Positions 9,285 to 18,464 of a stretch of 45,111 bases of DNA are shown piece by piece. Location: positions 1-45,111 of IMG/VR virus record IMGVR_UViG_3300007541_000036; one strand, given 5' to 3'. The notes under the pieces were generated by a model. The model did no database searches. It saw only the letters and a program-made list of their open reading frames with translations, and was not told the origin of the DNA. The stretch is from a virus. Position 1 is the first letter of the stretch. Each line of letters opens with the position of its first letter. Position numbers and translations under genes: made by a program.

Positions 9285-9835
9285 TGCCATTATTTGGAGG
9301 AGCCAGAGATATATCGCTGTTCAGATCAATGAACAGAGAATTAATTAATGACATTATTCAAACTGAGATCGCCTACTATAAATTAGCCTTAGAACAAACA
9401 GTTTCAAACATTTATGGTGAATCAAGTAAAAAATCATATTACGAACCTCTTCGCATTGCTTGTTTAATTGACAAAAGCGATCAAGAATGGAGTAGCGATG
9501 ATTTTGGTCCTGATATCAAACAAATCTACCAATATAAATTTTTAAGAGCCGATTTAGTAGATATTAACTTGGTTCCTGAGGTTGGCGATTTAATTTTATA
9601 TGACAATGACTTTTGGGAAGTAGATACATTTGTTGAAAACCAATATTTTGCTGGCAAAAACCCAGATTATGCTATTTCAACAGACACACAAACTTTTGGT
9701 ACTTCACTTTCTATTGTTTTATCTACTCACTTATCAAGAGTAGAAAAACTAAACTTAATCCCTCTCAGAGGAGGAAAATACCCCTCAACAAGTATAGCGT
9801 CTGGTTCTATAGCAAACGACATATCTTTATTCTAA
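9284..9835 (+). CDS. gp14: Neck protein (gp14-like)
   Basis: The product is 183 residues. The N-terminus (GGARDISLFRSMNRELINDI, then YYKLALEQTVSNIYGE) matches the gp14 neck family of T4-like cyanophages, where this block is highly conserved. gp14 acts with gp13 to complete the head and join it to the tail. The protein is shorter than T4 gp14 (256 residues), as in many distant relatives. It starts at the last base of the previous stop (TAATG) and is followed by the tail-completion candidate after one base, giving a tight neck operon. The start ATG is well supported because the conserved block begins almost immediately. Confidence 0.8.
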   Translation: MPLFGGARDISLFRSMNRELINDIIQTEIAYYKLALEQTVSNIYGESSKKSYYEPLRIACLIDKSDQEWSSDDFGPDIKQIYQYKFLRADLVDINLVPEVGDLILYDNDFWEVDTFVENQYFAGKNPDYAISTDTQTFGTSLSIVLSTHLSRVEKLNLIPLRGGKYPSTSIASGSIANDISLF

Positions 9836-9836
9836 T

Positions 9837-10733
9837 ATGGCAGATAACAGAATTAACCCAGATATACTAAGTAACAATACGTTACTAAGACGTAACCTAG
9901 AAGTAAGCGCACCCCCTGAATTCCAAGAATTACCTCCGGATACGGAAAGAGATGTGCCTGGCAAAAATCGTCATTTAGAAATTAGAAGAGACGACGATAA
10001 ACGTAGAGATACCACAATTACGTTACAAGATATCGACGAGGCCGTAATGTATTATTTAAACGAAGAACTAAATTTATCTGTACAATCTAACGGTGAAACC
10101 ATTAAAGTTCCCATTGTGTACGGCTCCGGTGAACGTTGGAAGACAGTGCAAGCAGATGGCTACTATCGCGATAAAAACGGACGTATCCAAACGCCCCTCA
10201 TCATGTTTAAGCGTTCTTCTGTAGAAAAAAGAAGAGACATAGGAAATAAATTAGATGGTAATAAACCTAATCTTTACGTTGTAGAACAAAATCGTTATAG
10301 CCAGCGAAATGCATACGATAGTTTCAGTATCTTAAACAACAACAGACAACCACAACGCGAATTATACCAAATACCGGTTCCAGATTATGTATTTGTAAAT
10401 TATGAAGCAGTAATGTGGACTGATTTTATGACTCAAAACAATAAATTAGTCGAAGCTATAGAATATGTTTCAGATGCTTATTGGGGAAATAAAGAAAGAT
10501 TCTTATTCCAAACAAATGTTGATTCAATCACCAACGTAAACGAATTACAAGTTGGGGATGATAGGTTAGTTAGAGCAACGTTTAATTTTAAGTTAGCTGG
10601 ATATTTAATCCCAGATACCTTTAAGAAGGAAACCCAAGCTAGAACCAAAGAGTTCACACCTTCTGAAATAGTTATTACCAGCGAAACTGTAAGAACATTA
10701 AATGACGCTTCTAACTTAAATGCCACAAAATAA
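9837..10733 (+). CDS. Tail completion / sheath-terminator candidate (gp15 position)
   Basis: The product is 298 residues. The N-terminal 55 residues are charged and Arg-rich, probably flexible. The body contains VPIVYGSGERWKT, then VPDYVFVNYEAVMWTDFM, AYWGNKERFLFQTN and RLVRATFNFKLAGYLIP. The VPI-Y-ERW block and the closing beta segment fit a tail-terminator type protein, and the gene sits where gene 15 follows 13 and 14 in T4. T4 gp15 is 272 residues. I cannot confirm homology by eye, so the assignment rests partly on order. Its last 14 bases overlap the start of the following fibre gene. Confidence 0.5.
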   Translation: MADNRINPDILSNNTLLRRNLEVSAPPEFQELPPDTERDVPGKNRHLEIRRDDDKRRDTTITLQDIDEAVMYYLNEELNLSVQSNGETIKVPIVYGSGERWKTVQADGYYRDKNGRIQTPLIMFKRSSVEKRRDIGNKLDGNKPNLYVVEQNRYSQRNAYDSFSILNNNRQPQRELYQIPVPDYVFVNYEAVMWTDFMTQNNKLVEAIEYVSDAYWGNKERFLFQTNVDSITNVNELQVGDDRLVRATFNFKLAGYLIPDTFKKETQARTKEFTPSEIVITSETVRTLNDASNLNATK

Positions 10734-12453
10734 AATTATATATGGTATTGGTAGGGTTCCTAAAGCAAGTGAATTTGCTATTGGGGAAATCATCATTAAC
10801 CTTGACGATGCTAAAGTCTACACCAAAGACAAACAAAATGTAGTATTTGAATTAGGAACCACAGGGTCGCAAGCACTTACGTTAGCATTTGCTACAGCTT
10901 CATTTCACACATCTTCATACCCCGATTTCTCCTATACAGCTTCTGAAGACAACAACCATTTAATATTTTCTGCAAGTACCGGCATTAGATTTACAGAAGG
11001 AGATTCACCTAACAGTGTAGTAATTACTGCTACTGGCGAATCAGTTACAGTAGCAACTGTAGCAGACACAGCATCCTACGTCCTATCTAGCAATGTAGAT
11101 GGGCCCTTAGGGATGGACAGCATTTTATCAGCCTCTCACGCACTTACCGCTTCTTATTTTGATGGCGAAGTAGCAAATGCAATCTCAGCTTCGTACGCAG
11201 TTACAGCTTCTTATGTTCAATCTGCTGCTACTGCTTCATTTGTTGAAGCAGCAAATATAGGGGGAGATATTGATGTATCACAATTAGACCTTATATTTGG
11301 GTACGGTTTAGAGTTTAATGTAGGTACTACTCAATTAGACGTTGCTGGTAATATTACGGGTTCAAATATTAGTTCTAGTGGTAATTTATTTGCTAGTTTA
11401 TCTTTTGATTCTCACGATAATGTAGTTGTATACGATACTTCTTCAGGAAAGTTACATTATACTTCTAGTAATTCTCTTGGGGGAGGTGGGGGTGATGCTG
11501 TATTACAAGAAGATTTAACTTCTTATCTACCCGTATCAATAAATGTTGGTGGTGTTTTTGATAACGAAACTTTTTTACAAGGAACCTCATTAGAAACTGT
11601 ATTAAGAAATATTCTTATAGAATATAATCAAGCTACCTTAAATGACATTCAAGTAGGAGTATTTGATTATGATTTTGGGACATTTACTATTCAAATGGGT
11701 TCTCCTTCATATAGAGAAATAGGAAACAGCGCCTCAGTAGATTATATAAGATGGACATCCCAAAGTGATTCCTTAGGAAATTATTTTGATAACAGTGGGT
11801 ATTCTTATGCCTTATCAAGTAACCAAACAAATGCAGGTTCATCAAATAATACAATTACAGGATTTGATACCCCTCCTAATGTAGGAACACTATATGTTAC
11901 TAATAGTTTTGACCCTATTTACATAAACAGAATAACCCCTGGTATTGTAACCTTTACAGTAACAGGTACTCCTTCTTATACAGATGAAGGAACATATTTT
12001 CCTACAACTACTGATTCACAAACATTCTTAAGCCCTATATTTTTTGGAGGTAGCTCTACAGAAATAAATACAAGTAATATAAGTAACGTATTATTAGATA
12101 CCGTTTTAGGAAATATTTCTGGAAGCAGTCCTGCGGGTAGTGTTGGTATTAGAAATGCAGGTTCTCCTCAACAATCCTTAATAGATAATACTTCTACTGC
12201 ATTTCCATCAACCCTTAAAATCGCCATGCCTGATACAGTTACAGCTTCAGCAGCTTATACTTATATTATATACCCTGACCATTTTGGTGATTTAACAGAA
12301 ATATCAAATGGATCACAAAACGAATTTAATACATTTACTAAAATGGGAACCGCGGATCATACCAGATATGACTTAAATACTACATATAAAGTATATAGAT
12401 CCGCAGGATATAGACCATTTGAACCCGGAACACTATTAACATTAAACGACTAA
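10720..12453 (+). CDS. Mosaic tail fibre protein
   Basis: The product is 577 residues, starting inside the end of the previous gene (14-base overlap). The N-terminus (ASEFAIGEIIINLDDAKVYT) has the attachment-domain pattern of marine phage fibres. The next part carries repeated TASY/TASYV units and a SSSGNLFASLSF-DSHDNVVVYDTSSGKLHY module that recurs in the 12455 and 16203 gene products. From about residue 265 a different domain follows (FLQGTSLETVLRNILIEY), then Ser/Thr/Asn-rich beta sequence that may be the receptor-binding tip. No enzymatic motif is visible. Confidence 0.75.
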   Translation: MPQNKIIYGIGRVPKASEFAIGEIIINLDDAKVYTKDKQNVVFELGTTGSQALTLAFATASFHTSSYPDFSYTASEDNNHLIFSASTGIRFTEGDSPNSVVITATGESVTVATVADTASYVLSSNVDGPLGMDSILSASHALTASYFDGEVANAISASYAVTASYVQSAATASFVEAANIGGDIDVSQLDLIFGYGLEFNVGTTQLDVAGNITGSNISSSGNLFASLSFDSHDNVVVYDTSSGKLHYTSSNSLGGGGGDAVLQEDLTSYLPVSINVGGVFDNETFLQGTSLETVLRNILIEYNQATLNDIQVGVFDYDFGTFTIQMGSPSYREIGNSASVDYIRWTSQSDSLGNYFDNSGYSYALSSNQTNAGSSNNTITGFDTPPNVGTLYVTNSFDPIYINRITPGIVTFTVTGTPSYTDEGTYFPTTTDSQTFLSPIFFGGSSTEINTSNISNVLLDTVLGNISGSSPAGSVGIRNAGSPQQSLIDNTSTAFPSTLKIAMPDTVTASAAYTYIIYPDHFGDLTEISNGSQNEFNTFTKMGTADHTRYDLNTTYKVYRSAGYRPFEPGTLLTLND

Positions 12454-12454
12454 T

Positions 12455-13804
12455 ATGCCAGTAAAGTTTGGATCCATATTACACTTGAATAATTCGGCTT
12501 CTGAAGCCACTATGGATGCAAACAACCTTAGAGGTACAACATTCTTAATAGATAGTTTTGATTCGGCAAGTTTAGCAACTATTGGTTCTGGATTACCTTC
12601 AGCCCCTGGTAAAAGAAGATTAGGTGCTATAGTAAGCACTACGGGTAGTATTACCGATCCTGTAAAATACTATGTCTATAACCAAACCAGCTCTGGAGAC
12701 CTTAATTTATCTGGATCTGAATGGACTAATACATCAAACTGGTCTGAAATTAATTTAGGGGCATCTAGTGCAGACGACCTTGATTGGTATATAGATGTAG
12801 GAAATGGTAGATTAACCTCTTCTTTAGATATATTAGTTCAAGGAGACGGTGTATTTACGGGTTATGTTTCGGCTAGTGGAAATGTTTACGGCGATAGAAT
12901 AACAATAGATACTTCTGTTGACTTAAGAAACCAAGCAGATAACTTATACATAGTTGCTGACGGAATAACAGGAGCTTCTAAAGTCACAAGCTTAAGTTTC
13001 CCTATAGGAGCTGGAAATCAATTTGATTTATTAGGGGATCCTATGCTTAACCTTAATATTGGTGCAAGCGCTACTAATATTAATATTGGTGCCTTTAATA
13101 GTACTACAACTATTGCGAGTGATTTAAACGTTTTAAGAAACGCCCAATTTGTTAATATCACAGCTTCCCAAAATGCTATAGTTACGGGGTATGTTTCAGC
13201 TTCAGAATTTAGAGGTGATTTAATAGGTACTGCTGCTACTGCTTCTTATGTACTAGCGTCTAATATAGATCAACCATTCACTAACATCACCTCTTCAGGA
13301 GATATAAGCGCTAGTGGCTTATTATATATTTCTATGTCTGAAGATACTGCAGGTGACTATAATCCTGTTGTAGTATACGACGTTGATACAGGTAGATTAT
13401 ATTACACTGGAAGTTATGGAAGTGGTAACGGTGTAGCCTTTCCATATTCAGGTTCTGACGATTTATATGGTACCCCCGCTCAAGCAATGATTACAGGTTC
13501 ACTATATTTAAGCGGATCTGGACATATTACAGCAAGTGGGAACGTAGATATTTTTGGTGATTTAAATGTTCAAGGTAATTTTTCTATACCAGGTTATAAT
13601 AATGTACAAAACACATTAGATGGGTTAGTAGCAGGAGGTGATAACTTAGGTACCCACACTGCATCCAAAGACCTCAATATGGATGGGTATAACATATATA
13701 GTTCAAGTGTATTTATATTTGACGCTAACAACCCTGAACCCCCAGCAGTAGCAGGCGGTATGTTTTACTCTGCCTCAAACGATTTCTATCTTGGATTTGC
13801 TTAA
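12455..13804 (+). CDS. Mosaic tail fibre protein
   Basis: The product is 449 residues. The N-terminal portion (FGSILHLNNSASEATMDANN) is unlike the other fibres here. The central part is shared: GYVSASGNVYGD, then NINIGAFNSTTTIASDLNV (related to a module in the 14021 product) and ISASGLLYIS with VVVYDVDTGRLYYTGSYG (shared with the 16203 product). The last 90 residues include NNVQNTLDGLVAGGDNLGTH, resembling the N-terminal part of the 16203 protein. Module sharing between neighbours indicates recombination within the fibre array. It starts one base after the previous stop. Confidence 0.75.
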   Translation: MPVKFGSILHLNNSASEATMDANNLRGTTFLIDSFDSASLATIGSGLPSAPGKRRLGAIVSTTGSITDPVKYYVYNQTSSGDLNLSGSEWTNTSNWSEINLGASSADDLDWYIDVGNGRLTSSLDILVQGDGVFTGYVSASGNVYGDRITIDTSVDLRNQADNLYIVADGITGASKVTSLSFPIGAGNQFDLLGDPMLNLNIGASATNINIGAFNSTTTIASDLNVLRNAQFVNITASQNAIVTGYVSASEFRGDLIGTAATASYVLASNIDQPFTNITSSGDISASGLLYISMSEDTAGDYNPVVVYDVDTGRLYYTGSYGSGNGVAFPYSGSDDLYGTPAQAMITGSLYLSGSGHITASGNVDIFGDLNVQGNFSIPGYNNVQNTLDGLVAGGDNLGTHTASKDLNMDGYNIYSSSVFIFDANNPEPPAVAGGMFYSASNDFYLGFA

Positions 13805-13813
13805 TATGTATAT
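13804..13813 (+). promoter_or_regulatory. ATATGTATAT intergenic motif
   Basis: This is one of eight occurrences of ATATGTATAT or a one-mismatch variant in gaps of the fibre-tail region. It overlaps the stop of the upstream fibre gene and lies 18 bases before the small gene at 13832. It may be a promoter or operator. Confidence 0.3.
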
Positions 13814-13831
13814 GAGAAAAACAGTTTTAAA

Positions 13832-14014
13832 ATGAATTTTGCAAAATTAAGAAAAAAAGCCCAAGAAACCCCCAATACGCTGGGGTTAACCAAAGAAGAA
13901 TGCACTGTACTATTAAATCTAATAGGCGATAGTAATATAAAAGTTAGAAATATCCAACAAGTATATGATTTAGTATACAAAATGCAAGAATTTATCCAAA
14001 AGGAACAAACATAA
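13832..14014 (+). CDS. Small helical protein, paralogue of the 15968 gene
   Basis: The product is 60 residues of unknown function. It is mostly alpha-helical by composition: an LTKEECTVLLNLI helix, then a DSNIKVRN turn, then a QQVYDLVYKMQEFIQK helix. The 51-residue product of 15968-16123 has the same two-helix pattern with matching hydrophobic positions and shared E, I, S-x-I, N, V and K residues. Both lie upstream of fibre genes whose products begin M-x-NWKKVI-x-SGS. A fibre assembly chaperone or a small baseplate linker is possible, but this is inference. An ATATGTATAT motif lies just upstream. Confidence 0.6.
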   Translation: MNFAKLRKKAQETPNTLGLTKEECTVLLNLIGDSNIKVRNIQQVYDLVYKMQEFIQKEQT

Positions 14015-14020
14015 TAACAC

Positions 14021-15082
14021 ATGGCAAACTGGAAAAAAGTAATAGTATCAGGTAGTGTTGCTGAATTAGCAGCCATAACCGCATCTTCATATACAGGTTC
14101 ATTCACAGGTGATGGTTCTGGATTAACAGGAGTAGCTGGTTCTTTCCCAACAGTACATTTACCTACAGTTGATGTGGATGATGCTACCCAATTTTTTGTA
14201 TATGACGGTGGTTCTAAATTTATTTCCGGTTCTCAGCTTCAAGATTATATCTACACCGATATTACAGGTGATATTACTGTTACAGCAGATGGTGTTGCTT
14301 CATTAACTGGTGGGGCGGCCGCTACTGCTTCTCTTGCACTTTCTGCCTCTACAGTTTTCGTCACACAACACAGTTCTACTCCAGATCCACTTTATCTTTT
14401 AGGAGTTAGCGGTGATGGAAATGATAAAACTCTTTATAGTACAAATGAAAGTGGCCGTTCTATATTTTTTGATCATTCTGATTCTACCCTTGTTGTTTCT
14501 GACAACCTAAAAATAGGTGATGGTTCTCCAGCTATAGCCTCCATTTCTTCAAGCGCTACTACATTTGACTTATTAAACAAAGGCGTTACTACTCTTAATT
14601 TTGGTGGTGAGGCTACTGCTGTTAATATAGGTAATCCTACCAGTACTACAACCATTGCAGACGATTTAAGAGTTGTAGGTGACTTAATAGTAAATGGCAA
14701 CACAGTTCAATTAGAAGTAACCAACTTAAACGTTGATGACCAGTTTATTCTTTTAAACAGTCACTCAGCAGCCACAGCTACCCCCTTAGACGGCGGTATT
14801 ATAGTACAAACCAGTGGTAGTACAAGTGATGGTGCTTTAGGTACCGCTCTTTACTATGATACTAACGATAATAGGTGGGCTTTAAAACAATCTAGCTCCG
14901 CTGCCTGGGATTCTACATCCATAGTAGTTGCTGATCAATATGTTGTTTCAGTATCTAGCTCGGCGGTTGCTCCTACAGGTATTCCTAGTAATTTTGGCAA
15001 CAATGATGCGTCAAGATACGGTATGATGTATGTAGATACTAGTGACACTACCAATGGGGGCCTATATATCTATTTGCCCTAA
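14021..15082 (+). CDS. Mosaic tail fibre, NWKKVI-type N-terminus
   Basis: The product is 353 residues. The N-terminus MANWKKVIVSGSVAELAAIT is the typical attachment segment of a marine phage fibre family and is nearly repeated in the 16203 product (MPNWKKVIISGSDAPVSAIT). The middle holds a TTTIADDLRVVGDLIVNG module. A DQFILLNSHSAAT segment then leads to ALYYDTNDNRWALK, a small beta domain also recognisable near the end of the 22433 product (GDRIITLNTADGAGDAG and SLLWDTDGNYWKV). The end (RYGMMYVDTSDTTNGGLYIY) is a probable C-terminal cap. The gene follows the 60-residue gene by 6 bases, and the leader ATAATAACAC has no Shine-Dalgarno sequence. Confidence 0.78.
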   Translation: MANWKKVIVSGSVAELAAITASSYTGSFTGDGSGLTGVAGSFPTVHLPTVDVDDATQFFVYDGGSKFISGSQLQDYIYTDITGDITVTADGVASLTGGAAATASLALSASTVFVTQHSSTPDPLYLLGVSGDGNDKTLYSTNESGRSIFFDHSDSTLVVSDNLKIGDGSPAIASISSSATTFDLLNKGVTTLNFGGEATAVNIGNPTSTTTIADDLRVVGDLIVNGNTVQLEVTNLNVDDQFILLNSHSAATATPLDGGIIVQTSGSTSDGALGTALYYDTNDNRWALKQSSSAAWDSTSIVVADQYVVSVSSSAVAPTGIPSNFGNNDASRYGMMYVDTSDTTNGGLYIYLP

Positions 15083-15092
15083 TTAGTTTATT

Positions 15093-15102
15093 ATATGTAT
15101 AT
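15093..15102 (+). promoter_or_regulatory. ATATGTATAT intergenic motif
   Basis: A second exact ATATGTATAT, in a 36-base gap, 16 bases before the lectin-like gene. Its spacing to the start resembles that at 13804. Confidence 0.3.
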
Positions 15103-15118
15103 ATGGTAAATTGGTTTT

Positions 15119-15964
15119 ATGGGAATTATAAAAAATCCACTTAATATTGTAACAGATAATTTGTACGCATATTACGATGCGGCAAATCCTATTTCTTACC
15201 GAAGTGAAGGAGACTCAACAGACCTTAGATCTCTTTATAGTATAATTGAACCATTAACCATTTTTAAAAGAATCACTCAAACATCTACTGATCCTTTAAA
15301 CTATTCATCCGACTATAAAGGTTACATCAATTTTATCAGTCCTGTTGTTCTTAATGCAAACAACAAATTATTTACTAATTTCGATCGAACAGGTACCTGT
15401 TTTAGCTGGTTTGTTAGATTTACTTCTTATCCTACTATAACATTATCAGGTTTTAACTACCCTACATTTTTCCTTATAGGAAATGGTATTACTATACAAA
15501 GTTCAAATAATTTTGAATTTAGATTGGGTAAAAATGGTTCTCAAATTACATTAGAACTAGAATCAGTATTTTTTTCTAATTTTGGACTCCAAAATGGTAA
15601 TATTCCTTTAGATTACGCTGGTCAACACGGTAACGATAATAATACTAGAGAATTTATAGTAGACATCACAGATTATTTTACTTTAAACGAGTGGATGATG
15701 ATAACCTTAAATATGGAATATTACAATGTATTTCCTAATGAATATGATAATTTCTGGAAAATATATATAAACGATACTCTTGTAGGAGAAGAACCGTCTA
15801 GTTGGGCTCCTATTAGATTTATTAACGTTTCTAATAACAGACATGTATTTAATGATTCATATAACGATATAGACATATCTACTATGATGTCCTATAACAC
15901 AACACTTTCAGACGCACAAATAGCACAAAATTACAATGCTTTAAAACATAGATTTAATTTATAA
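15119..15964 (+). CDS. LamG / concanavalin-like lectin adhesin
   Basis: The product is 281 residues. The opening (VTDNLYAYYDAANPISY) and the closing (MMSYNTTLSDAQIAQNYNALKHRF) are the conserved ends of the concanavalin A-like (LamG-type) domains found in phage adhesins. These are usually written as LVLYLDAANP at the start and YNRALSAxEIxQNYNALKxRF at the end. The middle has the expected beta-strand alternation. Such domains bind glycans, so this is a candidate surface-polysaccharide-binding protein. It stands alone, without a fibre shaft, and may attach to one of the neighbouring fibres. Confidence 0.75.
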   Translation: MGIIKNPLNIVTDNLYAYYDAANPISYRSEGDSTDLRSLYSIIEPLTIFKRITQTSTDPLNYSSDYKGYINFISPVVLNANNKLFTNFDRTGTCFSWFVRFTSYPTITLSGFNYPTFFLIGNGITIQSSNNFEFRLGKNGSQITLELESVFFSNFGLQNGNIPLDYAGQHGNDNNTREFIVDITDYFTLNEWMMITLNMEYYNVFPNEYDNFWKIYINDTLVGEEPSSWAPIRFINVSNNRHVFNDSYNDIDISTMMSYNTTLSDAQIAQNYNALKHRFNL

Positions 15965-15967
15965 AAA

Positions 15968-16123
15968 ATGGTTAACATAAAATTAGACCCCCAAGAAGCG
16001 CAATTTATAGTTGCAGCTATCCACAATTCCCAAATTATGGGAAAAAACGCCCACCTAGTATCAGGTATATTGCAAAAAATTGAAAGTAAGTTAGAAAATA
16101 TCGTCCCCGTTCAGGGAGAATAA
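15968..16123 (+). CDS. Small helical protein, paralogue of the 13832 gene
   Basis: The product is 51 residues, starting 3 bases after the lectin stop. It contains the helix LDPQEAQFIVAAIHNSQI, then a KNAHLVSGILQKIESKLE helix. It aligns without gaps to the 60-residue protein of 13832-14014 across about 40 positions, with matching hydrophobic spacing. Both are upstream of an NWKKVI-type fibre gene, suggesting a conserved gene pair. Function is unknown; a small chaperone or fibre-base subunit fits the context. Confidence 0.6.
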   Translation: MVNIKLDPQEAQFIVAAIHNSQIMGKNAHLVSGILQKIESKLENIVPVQGE

Positions 16124-16130
16124 TATTTAT
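16123..16130 (+). promoter_or_regulatory. ATATTTAT motif before the structured leader
   Basis: ATATTTAT begins at the last base of the small gene's stop and precedes the structured stretch 16137-16196. If it is a promoter, the structure would be the 5' end of the fibre transcript. Confidence 0.4.
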
Positions 16131-16136
16131 ATCTAG

Positions 16137-16196
16137 CTATTATTGGCCCGAAAGGGAAGTAGGCAGCAACGTTGCTGTATCTAACCGTAGTAGTAG
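16137..16196 (+). ncRNA. Candidate structured 5' leader (three-way junction)
   Basis: This stretch is visibly less AT-rich than its surroundings and can fold as RNA. Bases 16137-16145 (CTATTATTG) pair with 16188-16196 (TAGTAGTAG), nine pairs with three G-U. Inside are a CCC-GAAA-GGG hairpin (16147-16156) and a 14-base perfect palindrome, CAGCAACGTTGCTG (16164-16177), which can form a 5-bp hairpin with loop ACGU. The outer helix ends six bases before the fibre ATG at 16203. The folding was done by hand; a role in translation control is inference. Confidence 0.35.
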
Positions 16197-16202
16197 AAAG
16201 TA

Positions 16203-18464
16203 ATGCCGAACTGGAAAAAAGTCATCATATCGGGCAGTGACGCCCCTGTAAGTGCTATAACAGCTAGTGTTGTTCCCGAAATTGGGGAAAGCGCAATTAA
16301 TCTGTTAGCAATCCGGTCTACAGGCGAAGTTGTTCAAATACAACAACAAGATCTACTACAAGCAGGTAACGACAATTTAGGTGACCACACTGCATCTGCA
16401 GCCGCTGGTCTTAATATGAATGGTTTACCCATTTATAGCGCTAGTCAATTAGATATTAAATCTAGTGGTGCACAAAGTTTTATAAAGTTTGATCCTGTAG
16501 GAAATGGTACTAGTCATAGTGGTATAATACAATTACAACCAAATGCTTCAACTCAAGGTCCTGAAATAACACTACAAAGTTTATCGGGTGCTAATCGTGA
16601 TATATTTTTATCAGCAGGAGGTCAAGACTACCTTCACCTCAACCATACTACAAATAAACGACTTTATATTAACCCCGATGGTCTTGATATTGACTTTGTA
16701 GCAGAAGGAAATAATGATGATTCTTTATTATTTGTAAATGCCGGTACTGATAGAGTAGGAATAGGATATAATTCCCCTTCCCAAAAATTAAGTGTAGATG
16801 GTGGAATTTATGCCAATGGTAATATTACAGGAAGTAATATAAGTGCCAGTGGTCTTTTATTTGCATCAGCTTCAACCCCCTTAGTCTCTAGCGATTCAAT
16901 TCTTGCGGTAGTGTACGATACAGGTTCTGGCCAGTTTTATTACACTGGTTCTTATGGAACACAAGATCCTACATTCCCTTTTGAAGGCGACGCAGTAATC
17001 TCAGGTAGTTTAACCATTACAGGCAGTAGAGCAGACGGTACTATATTCGAAGTTTACGGTGAAAGTACTCCGATTTTTGAAATTATCGATTCATACGATA
17101 CACTTTTCCAAATTAACGATGTATCTGGAATTTCTAGACTTAAAGTTGACGGCAGTGGTCACACATCAGCTAGCCGAGACGTTGTAGTAGGCGAAAACCT
17201 ATACATTAAAAATATTTCAAATATTGGTGCAACCGCTGGCGATATTCTTGTGGCAGGTTCTGACGGTAAAATATATTATACCGCTAGCGTAGGTGGTGGT
17301 GGCGGTGGTGACTCAAACCAAAACGCATTTAGCACTGCGTCTTTCGGTTCTGCGGGCGAATTAATAGCGTCTTCACCAACTTCATCTTTTGAATTTGCGT
17401 TTGAAGGTATTAGTGGTTCAATTGAAAACAATGCTTTAAAATTAACTAGCCATAAATCCTTTGTATACACATTTAGCTCTAGTACGAATACTGGTGCGTA
17501 CCCTTCTTTAGGTGAAATTATAGAAGTAGAGGGAGGCCCAGGAACTCGTTATCTGCGTATTGCTACTAAATCGTTAGACGGAGTAGATATATTCCCTGAC
17601 GATACAGATATAGACGATTACCTATACAGAGATGTTGGTTCACACATAAATTTGACTTCAACTAGTTCTCAACATTTTGTACAATATTTTGTAAGTATAA
17701 ATTCAACTGTTCAAGGTACTTTAGACGCTGGTTATTTACAATATAATGTTGACCCTAGGGATGCTATCAGCAATATTAATGTAGGTGAATTACAACACAC
17801 TGATCTTACAGATCAAGTAGTTGAATTTAGGTGGGATAAGTCAGCAGCAGTAGGAAATATATACGGTACTGAAACTAGTACTGGTACTATAGCTAAATCA
17901 TTTGTAAACGCACTTTATGGTATCAAATCAGACAATATACTAGATACTAGATATGTTAATAATGTAGCATTAGCAGATTATACCCCATACCCCTCATCCT
18001 CTCTCACAGAAGAAATATACCTTCTCCCAGTAATCCCCTCATCCTCCAAACCACTTATAGCTGCTTTAACTGCATCTGGTAATATAACAGCAAGCGGCAC
18101 AGTATACGCTAATGGCGTTCAAATAGGAACCAGTGGTTCTAACAGTAATGGTCATTTAACTATATGGAGAAACAGCGTTGATAAACAGGCTGTAATAGCT
18201 TTCCCCCAATTCGGTGATACACAAAACGACCCAGGAATGATTCGCCACTATAATTCAGGCGATACTGGTATTATGGAATTCAGTGTTTCCGACCAAGATG
18301 GGAGTAATGATAAGTTTGTATTTGGGCACGGTGGATATACAGAAACAGCAGTTACCCCCGCCCTTACTATAACAGCAGATGGAAATATTAGTGCTAGCGG
18401 CGATGTTAATACGATATCCGCAATAACAGGCGCTTTTGGTTTAATTGACGGAGGATCATTCTAA
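16203..18464 (+). CDS. Long mosaic tail fibre, NWKKVI-type N-terminus
   Basis: The product is 753 residues. The attachment N-terminus MPNWKKVIISGSDAPVSAIT is shared with the 14021 product. Then come a DNLGDHTASAAAGLNMNGLP segment (related to the end of the 12455 product), an ISASGLLFAS module with VVYDTGSGQFYYTGSYG, a poly-Gly joint near residue 365 and several beta domains. The C-terminus (AITGAFGLIDGGSF) shares the DGGS/TF/Y ending with the 19370 minigene and the 22433 product. The start is well fixed by the conserved MPNWKK and lies six bases after a foldable RNA element. The stop overlaps the next start by one base (TAATG). Confidence 0.78.
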   Translation: MPNWKKVIISGSDAPVSAITASVVPEIGESAINLLAIRSTGEVVQIQQQDLLQAGNDNLGDHTASAAAGLNMNGLPIYSASQLDIKSSGAQSFIKFDPVGNGTSHSGIIQLQPNASTQGPEITLQSLSGANRDIFLSAGGQDYLHLNHTTNKRLYINPDGLDIDFVAEGNNDDSLLFVNAGTDRVGIGYNSPSQKLSVDGGIYANGNITGSNISASGLLFASASTPLVSSDSILAVVYDTGSGQFYYTGSYGTQDPTFPFEGDAVISGSLTITGSRADGTIFEVYGESTPIFEIIDSYDTLFQINDVSGISRLKVDGSGHTSASRDVVVGENLYIKNISNIGATAGDILVAGSDGKIYYTASVGGGGGGDSNQNAFSTASFGSAGELIASSPTSSFEFAFEGISGSIENNALKLTSHKSFVYTFSSSTNTGAYPSLGEIIEVEGGPGTRYLRIATKSLDGVDIFPDDTDIDDYLYRDVGSHINLTSTSSQHFVQYFVSINSTVQGTLDAGYLQYNVDPRDAISNINVGELQHTDLTDQVVEFRWDKSAAVGNIYGTETSTGTIAKSFVNALYGIKSDNILDTRYVNNVALADYTPYPSSSLTEEIYLLPVIPSSSKPLIAALTASGNITASGTVYANGVQIGTSGSNSNGHLTIWRNSVDKQAVIAFPQFGDTQNDPGMIRHYNSGDTGIMEFSVSDQDGSNDKFVFGHGGYTETAVTPALTITADGNISASGDVNTISAITGAFGLIDGGSF

